This document shows, piece by piece, positions 1 to 6,691 of a stretch of DNA of 25,781 bases. The stretch is from a virus. The position numbers were made by a program, and so were the translations under genes. Under the pieces are notes generated by a model. The model made no database searches and was not told where the DNA came from. It saw nothing but the letters and a program-made list of their open reading frames with translations. Where the stretch lies: IMG/VR virus record IMGVR_UViG_3300025107_000099, positions 1 through 25,781 of that record; one strand, given 5' to 3'. Within the stretch, counting starts at the first letter, position 1, and each line of letters begins with the position of its first letter.

Positions 1-369
1 TTTACCTTTTGTATTTTGGAGTTCTTTATTGAGTTTAGATACTTCAGCTTCTGTGTAGGAAACATTACGTGCTAGTTTGTTAAACTCAGTTTCACTCATT
101 TCACCAAGTTTGACTGCTTGTTTTGCTTTATTGAGTTCTTGGTTTTGAGTTTCCAGTTTCTTCTTAGTAGTTTGAAGGATATCATTGAGTTTTGATTGTT
201 TCTGTTTCCAGAGTTCAACATTTGAGCTGTCATACTTAAGATTCGTATTGATAGCTTTGAGATCTCTCTGTTGTTCTTTGAGATCTGATTGAATCTCTTT
301 AAGTTCGTTCTCTAAATCTCTACCATCAAGACTTAACTTAATGTTTAACCCTTTGACTGTTTCTGCCAT
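1..369 (-). CDS. Tail tape measure protein, N-terminal part (cut by window edge)
   Basis: The first 123 codons of a long tail gene that runs off the left edge. The visible protein starts MAETVKGLNIKLSLDGRDL and is then almost entirely charged, heptad-like helix rich in K, E, Q, N and L, as in tape measure proteins, which set tail length and line the tail tube. The ATG at 367-369 is preceded by an AGGTGGTG ribosome binding site. In siphophages this gene normally follows the tail assembly chaperone pair directly; here a foreign-looking cassette of about 1.9 kb separates them. Family call is from position and coiled-coil character; the diagnostic C-terminal part is outside the window. Confidence 0.85.
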   Translation of the reverse strand, partial: MAETVKGLNIKLSLDGRDLENELKEIQSDLKEQQRDLKAINTNLKYDSSNVELWKQKQSKLNDILQTTKKKLETQNQELNKAKQAVKLGEMSETEFNKLARNVSYTEAEVSKLNKELQNTKGK

Positions 370-384
370 CTTTATTCACCACCT

Positions 385-392
385 TAACTATA
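385..392. repeat. 8-bp direct repeat, left copy flanking the cassette
   Basis: The sequence TAACTATA (minus strand TATAGTTA) lies between the cassette terminator and the tape measure ribosome binding site. An identical copy is at 2280-2287, at the stop codon of the tail chaperone T frame. Collapsing the two copies into one leaves the T-frame stop a few bases before the tape measure ribosome binding site, the normal phage arrangement. It may therefore be an insertion scar. Eight bases in AT-rich DNA could also recur by chance. Confidence 0.4.
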
Positions 393-396
393 AAGA

Positions 397-418
397 AAAA
401 AGCACCGAAGTGCTTATT
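397..418 (-). terminator. Rho-independent terminator closing the three-gene cassette
   Basis: On the minus strand AAGCAC and GTGCTT pair around a TTCG tetraloop (hairpin 400-415) and are followed by a run of six T. The UUCG loop is especially stable. The hairpin overlaps the stop codon of the 290-residue gene (414-416) and lies just before the tape measure ribosome binding site. It should stop cassette transcription from entering the tape measure gene, and could also reduce read-through of late transcripts. Confidence 0.85.
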
Positions 419-1286
419 CATCGTACCAACTTGAATTATCAACATCCACAGAAACAACATTTACTTCCATAACCATTAATTCACCACCATCACGTGCATA
501 TACTAGTTCAACAACGGCTTCAAGCGGAAACTCAATATTCATTGTTGCTCCTTCATCCCTAGTTTGATCTGCATCAGATCCATATTGTAATTCGGAACTA
601 ATTCGACCTTGGCATAAAACATTTACTTTCATACCATCACTAGATTCTTCTAATAATTCTTGTATCACGATTTTATCGATTTCAACGTCATGCGAACCGT
701 AATGCGTAGCGATTTCATCAAGTTCTTGAATCGTTCTTGATCGAACATCATCAAAAACACCTTCTTCGGTAATTTCAACTAAATCTTCTATTTCCTTTTG
801 CACAGAACTTAATGTCTCGAAAAAGCTGCCACAGATTACTATGACATTTTCTAATTCATCGGTAATCTGATCACTCTCTAGTCTTAATGAGAGATGCACA
901 TAATTACTTAGCTTTTTCATCATTTCACATAGAGCGTCTATGCTGTTATCAATAGGAAATAATTTGAACAAAACATCCTTTGAATGTTCTTTAAGTACAA
1001 TATTGGCCAGCAGCTGTTTGGTTGAGATCTTTTTTGGGTCATCCCCGTGTGTTCCATAGCTAGGAAACCATTCACTATTACGTACTTGCTCCTTATTTGA
1101 TAATTCACTTATTGTTCTATTAACTACTTCACGCATACCTAATGCAAAATAGTTAAATGCAATTTCAGATTCAAGGAATAGTACGCTGAAATTACTATCA
1201 AAAATTGATAACAATGACACTGGGATCTTAGATCTTATAAGGCGTAATTTTGATACAATTTCTTCTTTCAACAATGAGACTATCAT
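414..1286 (-). CDS. Third cassette gene, unidentified 290-residue protein, possibly pPIWI-associating nuclease-like
   Basis: A soluble protein with no signal peptide or membrane segment. Residues about 1-190 look all-helical and include a segment around LSNYVHL. Residues about 205-290 look beta-rich, with ELQYGSDADQTRDEGA and a terminal SSWYDE. From memory this two-part plan and the LQYGS...W ending recall proteins annotated as 'predicted pPIWI-associating nuclease', but I cannot confirm that and no classical nuclease motif stands out. The ATG has an AGGAG site upstream. It is the last gene of a unit with its own promoter (2227-2256) and terminator (397-418), ten bases after the 96-residue gene. 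It is foreign to the tail operon; an effector or defence role is inference only. Confidence 0.75.
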   Translation of the reverse strand: MIVSLLKEEIVSKLRLIRSKIPVSLLSIFDSNFSVLFLESEIAFNYFALGMREVVNRTISELSNKEQVRNSEWFPSYGTHGDDPKKISTKQLLANIVLKEHSKDVLFKLFPIDNSIDALCEMMKKLSNYVHLSLRLESDQITDELENVIVICGSFFETLSSVQKEIEDLVEITEEGVFDDVRSRTIQELDEIATHYGSHDVEIDKIVIQELLEESSDGMKVNVLCQGRISSELQYGSDADQTRDEGATMNIEFPLEAVVELVYARDGGELMVMEVNVVSVDVDNSSWYDE

Positions 1287-1296
1287 AGTTTATCTC

Positions 1297-1587
1297 CTAA
1301 CTTTGTTTAGTCACAAACTCTTGAAATCTCTTTAAAGCATTGATGACTGCTCTATGACTTTTATTACCTATATTAGATTTCAATCCACAAAAATCATACA
1401 TTTTGACATACAGATCTATTTCATTCATAAGTGTTTGGATGCTGATTCGTTCTTCTCTTAATACAAACGGAATTCTTGCATGCGCATAATCATAAGTAGT
1501 GCTTGGTAAACCCTTGGGTGTTACTACACTGTATCCTTCTGATTCCAAGTATAATTCAAAGCGATTAAGAATTTCTTTTTCAGTCAT
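1297..1587 (-). CDS. Second cassette gene, small helical protein of unknown function
   Basis: I chose the ATG at 1585-1587 because it has an AGGTG site at good spacing; an upstream GTG at 1596 would overlap the ribosome binding site. The 96-residue product is mostly helical, with a conserved-looking C-terminal half that includes YVKMYDFCG and KSHRAVINALKRFQEFV. No membrane segment or catalytic motif is visible. The start lies two bases before the upstream gene's stop codon (1589-1591) on the map, so translation is probably coupled. Its place between an RHH-domain protein and a possible effector suggests an adaptor or regulatory partner, which is inference. Confidence 0.7.
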   Translation of the reverse strand: MTEKEILNRFELYLESEGYSVVTPKGLPSTTYDYAHARIPFVLREERISIQTLMNEIDLYVKMYDFCGLKSNIGNKSHRAVINALKRFQEFVTKQS

Positions 1588-1588
1588 C

Positions 1589-2182
1589 TCATTCACCTTC
1601 TATCTTAGATAGCAGCACTTCCATACCTTCTGCAAAAGTTGGAATGTTGCTTTTCCAATAAGGAATTGATATTCTTACAGATTCAATGGCATTTTTGTAC
1701 ATTCCATCGCCAAACTCATCTTTAAATTTCTTGAGAAAAAACTCGAAATCACTTGTTTTCATTGAACGACGATTAATCTCGCCCTTTGAAAGTTTGATTA
1801 AAATGTTCAAATAAATTGTCGCACTTCCGAGATTCATTCCAGATTTTAATGAAACTAAATAAGCTAATACTTTTACTTCTTCGAGTCCGTTTTGATAGTT
1901 TTTAAATGCACTCCAAACTTCCTCAATCATTTCAGGACTAATGCTGTTGTTTGAACGTCGTGATCGAATTGCTTCAAGTGTAGTCTCATCTCCATCATCA
2001 GTTATCACTTCACGATGAATCGATTCAGCATTTTGCTTAACTGCAAAGGGTAACCCCTTCTCTTTAATGATTTTTTTGATGAAAATACTAAACGCAATAT
2101 CAAGATCTAATCCTACTGAATCCAAAATTCGACTCACTTCTTGTAGTTGAACATCATCAATCTCAAACGTTAACTTAGACAT
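1589..2182 (-). CDS. First cassette gene, RelB/DinJ-type ribbon-helix-helix protein with extra C-terminal domain
   Basis: Residues 1-50 (MSKLTFEIDDVQLQEVSRIL onward to KGLPFAVKQ) match the RelB/DinJ antitoxin pattern: a beta strand, two helices and the terminal GLPF element. RelB/DinJ proteins dimerise, bind operator dyads and neutralise a YafQ/RelE toxin. This protein is 197 residues, about twice the usual 85-100, and the extra 145 residues (helical, unrecognised) are not a typical antitoxin tail. No RelE/YafQ gene is adjacent. It is the first gene after a strong promoter whose -35 and -10 each overlap an inverted repeat, so autorepression by this protein is likely but inferred. The ATG has an AGAAGGGTG ribosome binding site. 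Confidence 0.8.
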   Translation of the reverse strand: MSKLTFEIDDVQLQEVSRILDSVGLDLDIAFSIFIKKIIKEKGLPFAVKQNAESIHREVITDDGDETTLEAIRSRRSNNSISPEMIEEVWSAFKNYQNGLEEVKVLAYLVSLKSGMNLGSATIYLNILIKLSKGEINRRSMKTSDFEFFLKKFKDEFGDGMYKNAIESVRISIPYWKSNIPTFAEGMEVLLSKIEGE

Positions 2183-2226
2183 ATATTCACCCTTCTCTCT
2201 TTTTGTTACTTCGATTTACTGATTAC

Positions 2227-2256
2227 AGTATATACGATTACTCTATTTACTGTCAA
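2227..2256 (-). promoter_or_regulatory. Sigma-70-type promoter of the tail-cluster cassette
   Basis: Minus-strand TTGACA (2256-2251) and TATACT (2232-2227) are 18 bases apart, close to consensus. The -10 is about 45 bases upstream of the first cassette gene. A constitutive-type promoter inside a structural operon is what expression from a repressed prophage would need. Confidence 0.85.
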
Positions 2257-2279
2257 TAGTAATTTAGTAAATTGTATAG

Positions 2280-2287
2280 TAACTATA
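2280..2287. repeat. 8-bp direct repeat, right copy flanking the cassette
   Basis: Second copy of TAACTATA; the other is at 385-392. It overlaps the stop codon of the tail chaperone T frame (2283-2285). See the left copy for the reconstruction that suggests an insertion scar. Confidence 0.4.
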
Positions 2288-2508
2288 GTAAAAAAGAGTC
2301 AATATCTCTTTGATTTGCTTTTCTATTGCTTTGTTTTCCATCAATAACTTTCATTTCAAGTTGAACTAACTCAAAATAAGTCGTTAAATCAAAATATTTA
2401 GAATCCTCAATTGAGAGTCCTAGATGAGCCAAGTTAAAGATAATGTTTGAGGTTGCACCAAACTCGGGCTCATCATTTGGACTGTGGGGATGGTTTGGTG
2501 CCTTTTTG
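2283..2508 (-). CDS. Tail assembly chaperone T frame, reached by ribosomal frameshift
   Basis: This frame has no usable start. It opens just after a stop upstream of the G-frame overlap and runs on as NDEPEFGATSN, FNLAHLGLSIED, YFDLTTYFEL and QLEMKVIDGKQ before TAG at 2283-2285. This is protein-like sequence of the size and place of the phage T domain, made as a GT fusion in siphophages. It is in the +1 (equivalently -2) frame relative to the G gene. Slip candidates in the overlap are CAA-AAA-GG (run of five A, 2503-2507), which allows perfect Lys-tRNA re-pairing at -2, and TCC-CCA (2486-2490). The fused GT protein would be about 190 residues and act in tail tube and tape measure assembly. 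Confidence 0.75.
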
Positions 2509-2823
2509 GAGAGTGCCTAACATCTCCCCGATAGTTTGCGATAGAACACCTAGTTCTTCTGTATCACTTAAGATCCCAAAATCAAGTGCCATCAAGAAAT
2601 CATTATAGGATGTTTTACTGAATGGACGATGAAGAACGTAGATGATCCGGAAGATCGTATCGATCACAAGCGAGAAATCTTCTTCCTTTATGTTCTTACC
2701 CTTTTCTAGTTTTTTGATGTCACTGAAAAGTTCAGAACCGAACACATTACGATAATCGATGATTGTAAAAAGTGACGAGTGGAGTTTATACTCCTTGTCA
2801 CCGAGTTTAATAACTTTTTCCAT
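2473..2823 (-). CDS. Tail assembly chaperone (G protein)
   Basis: A 116-residue soluble protein that starts MEKVIKLGDKEYKLHSSLFT, the beta-strand opening typical of Gp13/GpG-like tail chaperones. It follows the major tail protein and, cassette aside, precedes the tape measure gene, the usual place for the chaperone that coats the tape measure protein while the tube polymerises. The last residues, PSPQSK, precede a TGA reached in the unshifted frame. Downstream the T frame continues, so some ribosomes probably shift before this stop. The ATG has a good AGGAGG site upstream. Function is inferred from order, size and the frameshift arrangement rather than a catalytic motif. Confidence 0.8.
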   Translation of the reverse strand: MEKVIKLGDKEYKLHSSLFTIIDYRNVFGSELFSDIKKLEKGKNIKEEDFSLVIDTIFRIIYVLHRPFSKTSYNDFLMALDFGILSDTEELGVLSQTIGEMLGTLQKGTKPSPQSK

Positions 2824-2836
2824 AGTTCAATCCTCC

Positions 2837-3403
2837 TTAGATGAATGTAGGTAATACTGGCGATGTTGACAAGAAATTCGTGTAGTTCGTATCTCCAACA
2901 CTTGCAATCACTCGAAGGATCAGATTATTACCTGACTCGATCGGGCGAGCAGTGATGTTAAGTGAGATTGAGTTAGCTTCAATGGAGTCCGCTTTGGATT
3001 TGCTTGCATCCCCTGAAGGTGTAGCTGTACATAGGTAATACCAAATACGACGAGCTTTAGCATCGCCTTGAATTTCATAGCCCAATGCGAAGGTCTTGGT
3101 TTCATTGTTAACCACTTCGACAAAGTTGCCATTGGTGTCCGTCTTAAATCCAAAGATATCCTTTTTAAATTCATCATCAATCTCTGTAAACTTGAGCGTG
3201 ACGGTTGAGCCTGAATTGGAGACTAGGGTTGCGATAACCTTATCGTCTGCATAGACTTGTGAACTGCCACCGATAATTTCAGTAGTGATTTCTTGAGCAC
3301 CAACCAGACGCTTTGGTGTTCCAAAAGTCCAGGAACCATCTACTGCAATTGTAGCGAGTGCATAATGAACATTGGTAAGTCCGAATGTGACTTTATTACT
3401 CAT
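2837..3403 (-). CDS. Major tail (tube) protein
   Basis: A 188-residue protein that starts MSNKVTFGLTNVHYALAT, followed by G-, T- and S-rich beta strands, typical of the phi13/TP901-type major tail proteins that stack as hexamers to form the siphovirus tail tube. It carries the family-style SWTFGTPKRLVGAQEIT segment near the N-terminus, where a strand-loop describes a uniform ring subunit. It lies between the tail terminator-like gene and the tail chaperone, the standard order. The start overlaps the end of the upstream gene by eight bases and has an AGGAGG-like site. Length is normal for the family. Confidence 0.85.
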   Translation of the reverse strand: MSNKVTFGLTNVHYALATIAVDGSWTFGTPKRLVGAQEITTEIIGGSSQVYADDKVIATLVSNSGSTVTLKFTEIDDEFKKDIFGFKTDTNGNFVEVVNNETKTFALGYEIQGDAKARRIWYYLCTATPSGDASKSKADSIEANSISLNITARPIESGNNLILRVIASVGDTNYTNFLSTSPVLPTFI

Positions 3404-3746
3404 ATTTTATTTCCTCCTGTTTGATTTCATAAACTCTGGTTACCGAGTTATCGTCATTGACGTATTCTGTAATCATTTGATAATTAAAACCCGATTGATA
3501 TAGAGCTGATTCTAATTGCTCCTCAATTGTGGGTTCTTTTGATTCTGTGACAAGTGTGATTTGATAGGTGATGATACGAACTGCCGATTTGTTATCTGCA
3601 TAGATTTGAACTCTATCGCTGATTTCTTGATAGACAATAAATGGGTATACATGGAGTTCGTTTACACCTGTTATGTTTGTTCCATAAGACACTCGATTTG
3701 GTAAAACACCATCAAGTATCTGGAACAGATGTTCTATAAAACTCAT
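3396..3746 (-). CDS. Tail completion/terminator-type protein
   Basis: A 116-residue protein with an N-terminal helix (MSFIEHLFQILDGVLPN), then YPFIVYQEISDRVQIYADN, resembling the DUF3168/DUF806-like tail-terminator proteins that cap the tail and join it to the head. It lies between the gp10-like and major tail genes, where such a protein is expected, and overlaps the upstream gene by ATGA (3743-3746), indicating translational coupling. No catalytic residues are expected. The exact family is uncertain. Confidence 0.7.
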   Translation of the reverse strand: MSFIEHLFQILDGVLPNRVSYGTNITGVNELHVYPFIVYQEISDRVQIYADNKSAVRIITYQITLVTESKEPTIEEQLESALYQSGFNYQMITEYVNDDNSVTRVYEIKQEEIKYE

Positions 3747-4129
3747 GAGGATCCACCTCTTTCAATAATCGATTTGATTTTCTCAACCATATCAGGTGCG
3801 AATGCATCAAATGCTGGTCGCATGAATGGACGTGGTCCCACAAATTTACCACCACGATGTGTAAATCCAAACTCAAGTAAATGAGTTAACCTTCCTTTAG
3901 TGCTTGAATAGATGGCGATACGCTTATTGATGCCTTCACCTTCAGGAATAGCAACAAACGATTCTGCAAACCCATATGCCTGACCACTCTTTGGTGCTTT
4001 TGATTGAATGTAAGAAAGTACTTTATCTGCGATTTCGTCTAGTACTTTTTCCATTTCTTTGATGACATCATTTGCATAAGATTCGACAAGCTCACCAATT
4101 CCAAGTGCTAATTCATCCAATGAGACCAT
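3743..4129 (-). CDS. HK97 gp10-like neck/tail component
   Basis: A 128-residue protein from the ATG at 4127-4129, chosen over a GTG nine bases upstream because an AGGTG site sits at the right distance. It contains APKSGQAYGFAESF and the C-terminal HLLEFGFTHRGGKFVGPRPF segment, the signature of the HK97 gp10 family (G-x-F-V/PxPF before a terminal helix). These proteins act at the head-tail joint. It overlaps both neighbours slightly, as usual in the packed structural operon. The family call rests on that C-terminal motif and position. Confidence 0.85.
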   Translation of the reverse strand: MVSLDELALGIGELVESYANDVIKEMEKVLDEIADKVLSYIQSKAPKSGQAYGFAESFVAIPEGEGINKRIAIYSSTKGRLTHLLEFGFTHRGGKFVGPRPFMRPAFDAFAPDMVEKIKSIIERGGSS

Positions 4130-4451
4130 CAATATCACCTTTTTTTATCTTTGTTTCAACAAAATAAAGCTCAATAAACTGACCGCTGATGTAAGTTCGC
4201 TCGACTTTATAAACCTTTGAATCAATCAATGCATGTCTAGACCCATCATATAAGAAGCTCTGAATTTTGACTGCAACATCAATTCTGATGTCTGTTTTTT
4301 TGCTTTCATAATATTCTTTTGAAGTCACTGAAATATTAATACCAATAACCTCTTTAGAACTGATAAGGACTAGTTTTCGATTCCCTATGTTATCTGGTGT
4401 GTTATCTAGTTTTAGAAGCGTTAATTTGATGTTGGGAGAACTTGGAAACAT
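4113..4451 (-). CDS. Head-tail joining/stopper protein
   Basis: A 112-residue protein that starts MFPSSPNIKLTLLKLDNTPD and is mostly beta (IDVAVKIQSFLYDGSRHALI, KVYKVERTYISGQFIELYF), like the SPP1 gp16/HK97 head-completion adaptors that close the portal channel. Its start overlaps the upstream stop as TAATG, so it is translationally coupled. It sits between a gp6-like connector and the gp10-like gene, the expected place. Sequence conservation in this family is low, so the call is mostly by order and size. Confidence 0.7.
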   Translation of the reverse strand: MFPSSPNIKLTLLKLDNTPDNIGNRKLVLISSKEVIGINISVTSKEYYESKKTDIRIDVAVKIQSFLYDGSRHALIDSKVYKVERTYISGQFIELYFVETKIKKGDIDGLIG

Positions 4452-4738
4452 TAGGAAGTACTTCCTTTCGTGAATGATAGCTGCTTGATGAGCATTTCAA
4501 AACTCTTCGGAAGTTCTTTCACAGATCCATCGTTCTTAAAACCAAAGAACGTCTTACAGTAAATAAGGATGAGGGAATCCACGATTGGGACTCCCTCACC
4601 ATTTACGACATCATTGGCCACACCGACCGAACGAATGAGTTCTTTGCAAGCCTCAATATGAGACAATAACTCCTCATCAGCATATGTTTCTGTTAGAGGA
4701 ATCAAGAGTGCTTTCTTTACTATATCGAGTATGGCCAT
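4451..4738 (-). CDS. gp6-like head-tail connector protein
   Basis: A 95-residue, mainly helical protein (MAILDIVKKALLIPLTETYA, EELLSHIEACKELIRSVGV) that matches the small HK97 gp6-like connector family, which forms a ring beneath the portal. It comes directly after the capsid gene and before the stopper gene. The family's usual length is about 90-110 residues. The ATG at 4738 follows the capsid stop by 16 bases. Confidence 0.8.
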   Translation of the reverse strand: MAILDIVKKALLIPLTETYADEELLSHIEACKELIRSVGVANDVVNGEGVPIVDSLILIYCKTFFGFKNDGSVKELPKSFEMLIKQLSFTKGSTS

Positions 4739-4754
4739 GATTTAGTTCCTCCGA

Positions 4755-5885
4755 TTAAGCAGCGGCTTTCTTCTTGATACGAAGGAAACCTTTATAACCT
4801 ACCACATTACCACCAGTGAATACAGATGCTTTGTAGCAGATAATGCCATCTTTAAATTTGTAGTCTGTCGATTTGCCGATTTCAACCGGTGAGAAGATAG
4901 GCACTTCATAGTTCTTTAGAGAACCATAAGCCATCGCATACTCACCTGCAGTGGTTGCACTGTCAGCGATCGCTTTGCAATGTGAGTTGATCACATAAGG
5001 AATGCCATCGATGGTTTGATTGATGTAATCAACGGTATGAACCTTACGACCTTCGGAAGTACGAAGACCAGCAAATGCACGCAAGTCATTCTTATTCAAG
5101 ATAAGAACAGCACCACCTTCGACTTCTTCATCGCCACCATAAGCAAAGATGATGTCATCAAGTGTAGTATCAGTGATTGCTGAGAGTTCGACTGGTGTCG
5201 TATCCGCTAGTGCAACTGCTTGATCACTAAAAATCCCTGTGAATGTATTGGATGTACCAGCACCACGAAGGATTTGTTCAGAGATTTTCTTTTTCAAGGA
5301 TACATTGATGTTTCTAAGTACCTCTGCTTGATATGGAATGCTTGGAAGCTTTTCAAGTTCTTCTGTGATTTCGGTGTAAGCAGTAATCTTAACTTTTGTA
5401 ATGGTGACATAACCAAATGCTGGTTCAGTTTCAGTGTATGCTGCACCTTCAGCTGTAGTTCCTGCAATGCCATTTGATTTCACGAATGACTTCTTGTAGG
5501 TTTCACCACCGTTGAGATTGATGATATTGACTTTATCAACAAGAGTGGATACTTGTGCATATGGAACTGGTGCGAGGTTGTTTGATACGGTTTCAGGAAC
5601 CAAAACTTCCGAACTGGATACTTGGATAACTCGATTCTCACGGAGCTGTTTACCGCGTAGTTCTAGGGTTTCCTTATTGTCAGTGCGTACATCAATGACA
5701 ATTGGTTTGACATCAACTTTGGATGCAATCATCATCTTTTTATCGATGACAGAGCGTTCCTCTTGTAGGGTATTGCATTCAGTATCGAATGCTTCCAATT
5801 TTGCTACATCTGATTCCGCTTCAACAAGTGAGCGAATTTCAGTTAAGCGTGCTTCAATTTCTTTGCGTCTTTTTTCTAAGTTCAT
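4755..5885 (-). CDS. Major capsid protein, HK97 fold
   Basis: A 376-residue protein. Residues about 1-55 are a charged coiled coil (MNLEKRRKEIEARLTEIRSL onward), the scaffolding-like delta domain removed by the prohead protease in HK97-type phages. The rest carries capsid features: LVPETVSNNL, EGAAYTETEPAFGYVTITKV, ITEELEKLP, QILRGAGTSNTFTGIF and a C-terminal EIGKSTDYKFKDGI strand region. It follows the protease gene and precedes the connectors, the canonical HK97 order. The ATG has a GGAGAG site. Position of the cleavage is not evident by eye but should lie near residues 80-100. Confidence 0.92.
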   Translation of the reverse strand: MNLEKRRKEIEARLTEIRSLVEAESDVAKLEAFDTECNTLQEERSVIDKKMMIASKVDVKPIVIDVRTDNKETLELRGKQLRENRVIQVSSSEVLVPETVSNNLAPVPYAQVSTLVDKVNIINLNGGETYKKSFVKSNGIAGTTAEGAAYTETEPAFGYVTITKVKITAYTEITEELEKLPSIPYQAEVLRNINVSLKKKISEQILRGAGTSNTFTGIFSDQAVALADTTPVELSAITDTTLDDIIFAYGGDEEVEGGAVLILNKNDLRAFAGLRTSEGRKVHTVDYINQTIDGIPYVINSHCKAIADSATTAGEYAMAYGSLKNYEVPIFSPVEIGKSTDYKFKDGIICYKASVFTGGNVVGYKGFLRIKKKAAA

Positions 5886-5907
5886 GTTTTTTCTCTCCTT
5901 TAGAGTT

Positions 5908-6498
5908 TTAGTAATTGGTTTTGATACGGATCTTCTTTTTCATCACATCAACATGTTGTTTCTGCTCTTCTAACTCCATAGCCTTTAGTTCTACATCCAT
6001 AGACTCTAAAGAACGAGCATATATACTAGTTGAATCGTAAGCTGGCGTGTCTACCACTGAGACATCATAGAGCCTTCCAATTTTAGTGATGGTACGTTTA
6101 GGGATTTTGCCTTCCTTATTCCATGTCTGTTCTTCAACAGTGAAAGCAAAGCTCATCTTATCAAGCAGGCCACTACGGACCATCTTGTAGATGTCTTGGT
6201 TCGATTGGGTGTCGACTAATTCTGCTTGTACTTTTAGCCCAATGTTATCGATAGATAACGTCAATGATTTATTCTTTGTTCGAGCGATTATAAGGAAGGA
6301 ATCCATATGGTTGTATTTCATAGGAACATCTTTCATTTGGGTATTTTCAAGAGCTCGATGATCTATAGATTCAACGAAACCGTACTCTTCATTTCCGATG
6401 AGTGTTTCCTGGTTGAACACAATCGCATAACCTTCTAAGGTCATCTTACCTTCAGCTTCTTCAAACTTAACATCCGCAAGTCTTGTTTCTTTAATCAT
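5908..6498 (-). CDS. HK97-family prohead protease
   Basis: A 196-residue serine protease (peptidase family U35/S78) that matures the prohead by cutting the capsid delta domain. The family landmarks are present: EGYAIVFN near residue 22, VPMKYNHMD with the catalytic His at residue 64, and LDKMSFAF with the catalytic Ser at residue 116, followed by RTITKIGRLYDVSVVDTPAY. The K/R/E-rich C-terminal tail (about 170-196) is typical. The start overlaps the upstream 66-residue gene by eight bases. Directly upstream of the capsid gene, as expected. Confidence 0.92.
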   Translation of the reverse strand: MIKETRLADVKFEEAEGKMTLEGYAIVFNQETLIGNEEYGFVESIDHRALENTQMKDVPMKYNHMDSFLIIARTKNKSLTLSIDNIGLKVQAELVDTQSNQDIYKMVRSGLLDKMSFAFTVEEQTWNKEGKIPKRTITKIGRLYDVSVVDTPAYDSTSIYARSLESMDVELKAMELEEQKQHVDVMKKKIRIKTNY

Positions 6499-6691
6499 TG
6501 TTTCTCACCTCTATTTTTGGTTTGTTAGGTTTCCCATCAAGGGTGTATTCAAGTTCTGAATCCTTGTAGTAAAAACTTGTAATCTTGTTTTCTTTGCAAA
6601 ACTCATCAATGATTTGTGTTTTTACTTTCTGCGTTTCTAGAATCACTTTGAGTGCTTCTTTTGATATCGTTCCATTAACTGTGACTTTCAT
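6491..6691 (-). CDS. Small phage protein of unknown function between portal and protease
   Basis: The frame is open further upstream inside the portal gene, but I take the ATG at 6689-6691 because GAGGAG precedes it and the upstream codons overlap portal coding sequence. The product is 66 residues: MKVTVNGTISKEALKVILET, then QIIDEFCKENKITSFYYKDSE. It is soluble, with an alpha/beta look and no recognisable motif. It overlaps the portal end by 17 bases and the protease start by eight, so it is coupled into the head operon. Perhaps a head assembly accessory, but its role is unknown. Confidence 0.65.
   Translation of the reverse strand: MKVTVNGTISKEALKVILETQKVKTQIIDEFCKENKITSFYYKDSELEYTLDGKPNKPKIEVRNND

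Larger units (their letters stand above)
2217..2291 (-). promoter_or_regulatory. Operator-like region: two inverted repeats over the promoter and four TTACTA repeats upstream
   Basis: One dyad, TTACT-N6-AGTAA (2247-2262), encloses the -35 box. A second, TACTG-ATTA-CAGTA (2217-2230), overlaps the -10 box. Upstream on the minus strand, TTACTA occurs four times within about 36 bases. Dyads covering both promoter boxes are typical of autorepression, and the first gene encodes a ribbon-helix-helix domain that could bind them. Confidence 0.65.

Noticed and set aside
5512-5973. Plus-strand open frame of 153 codons
   Set aside because: It is antisense to the well-supported capsid and protease genes, is Ser/Arg/Leu-rich as such shadows are, and has no ribosome binding site.
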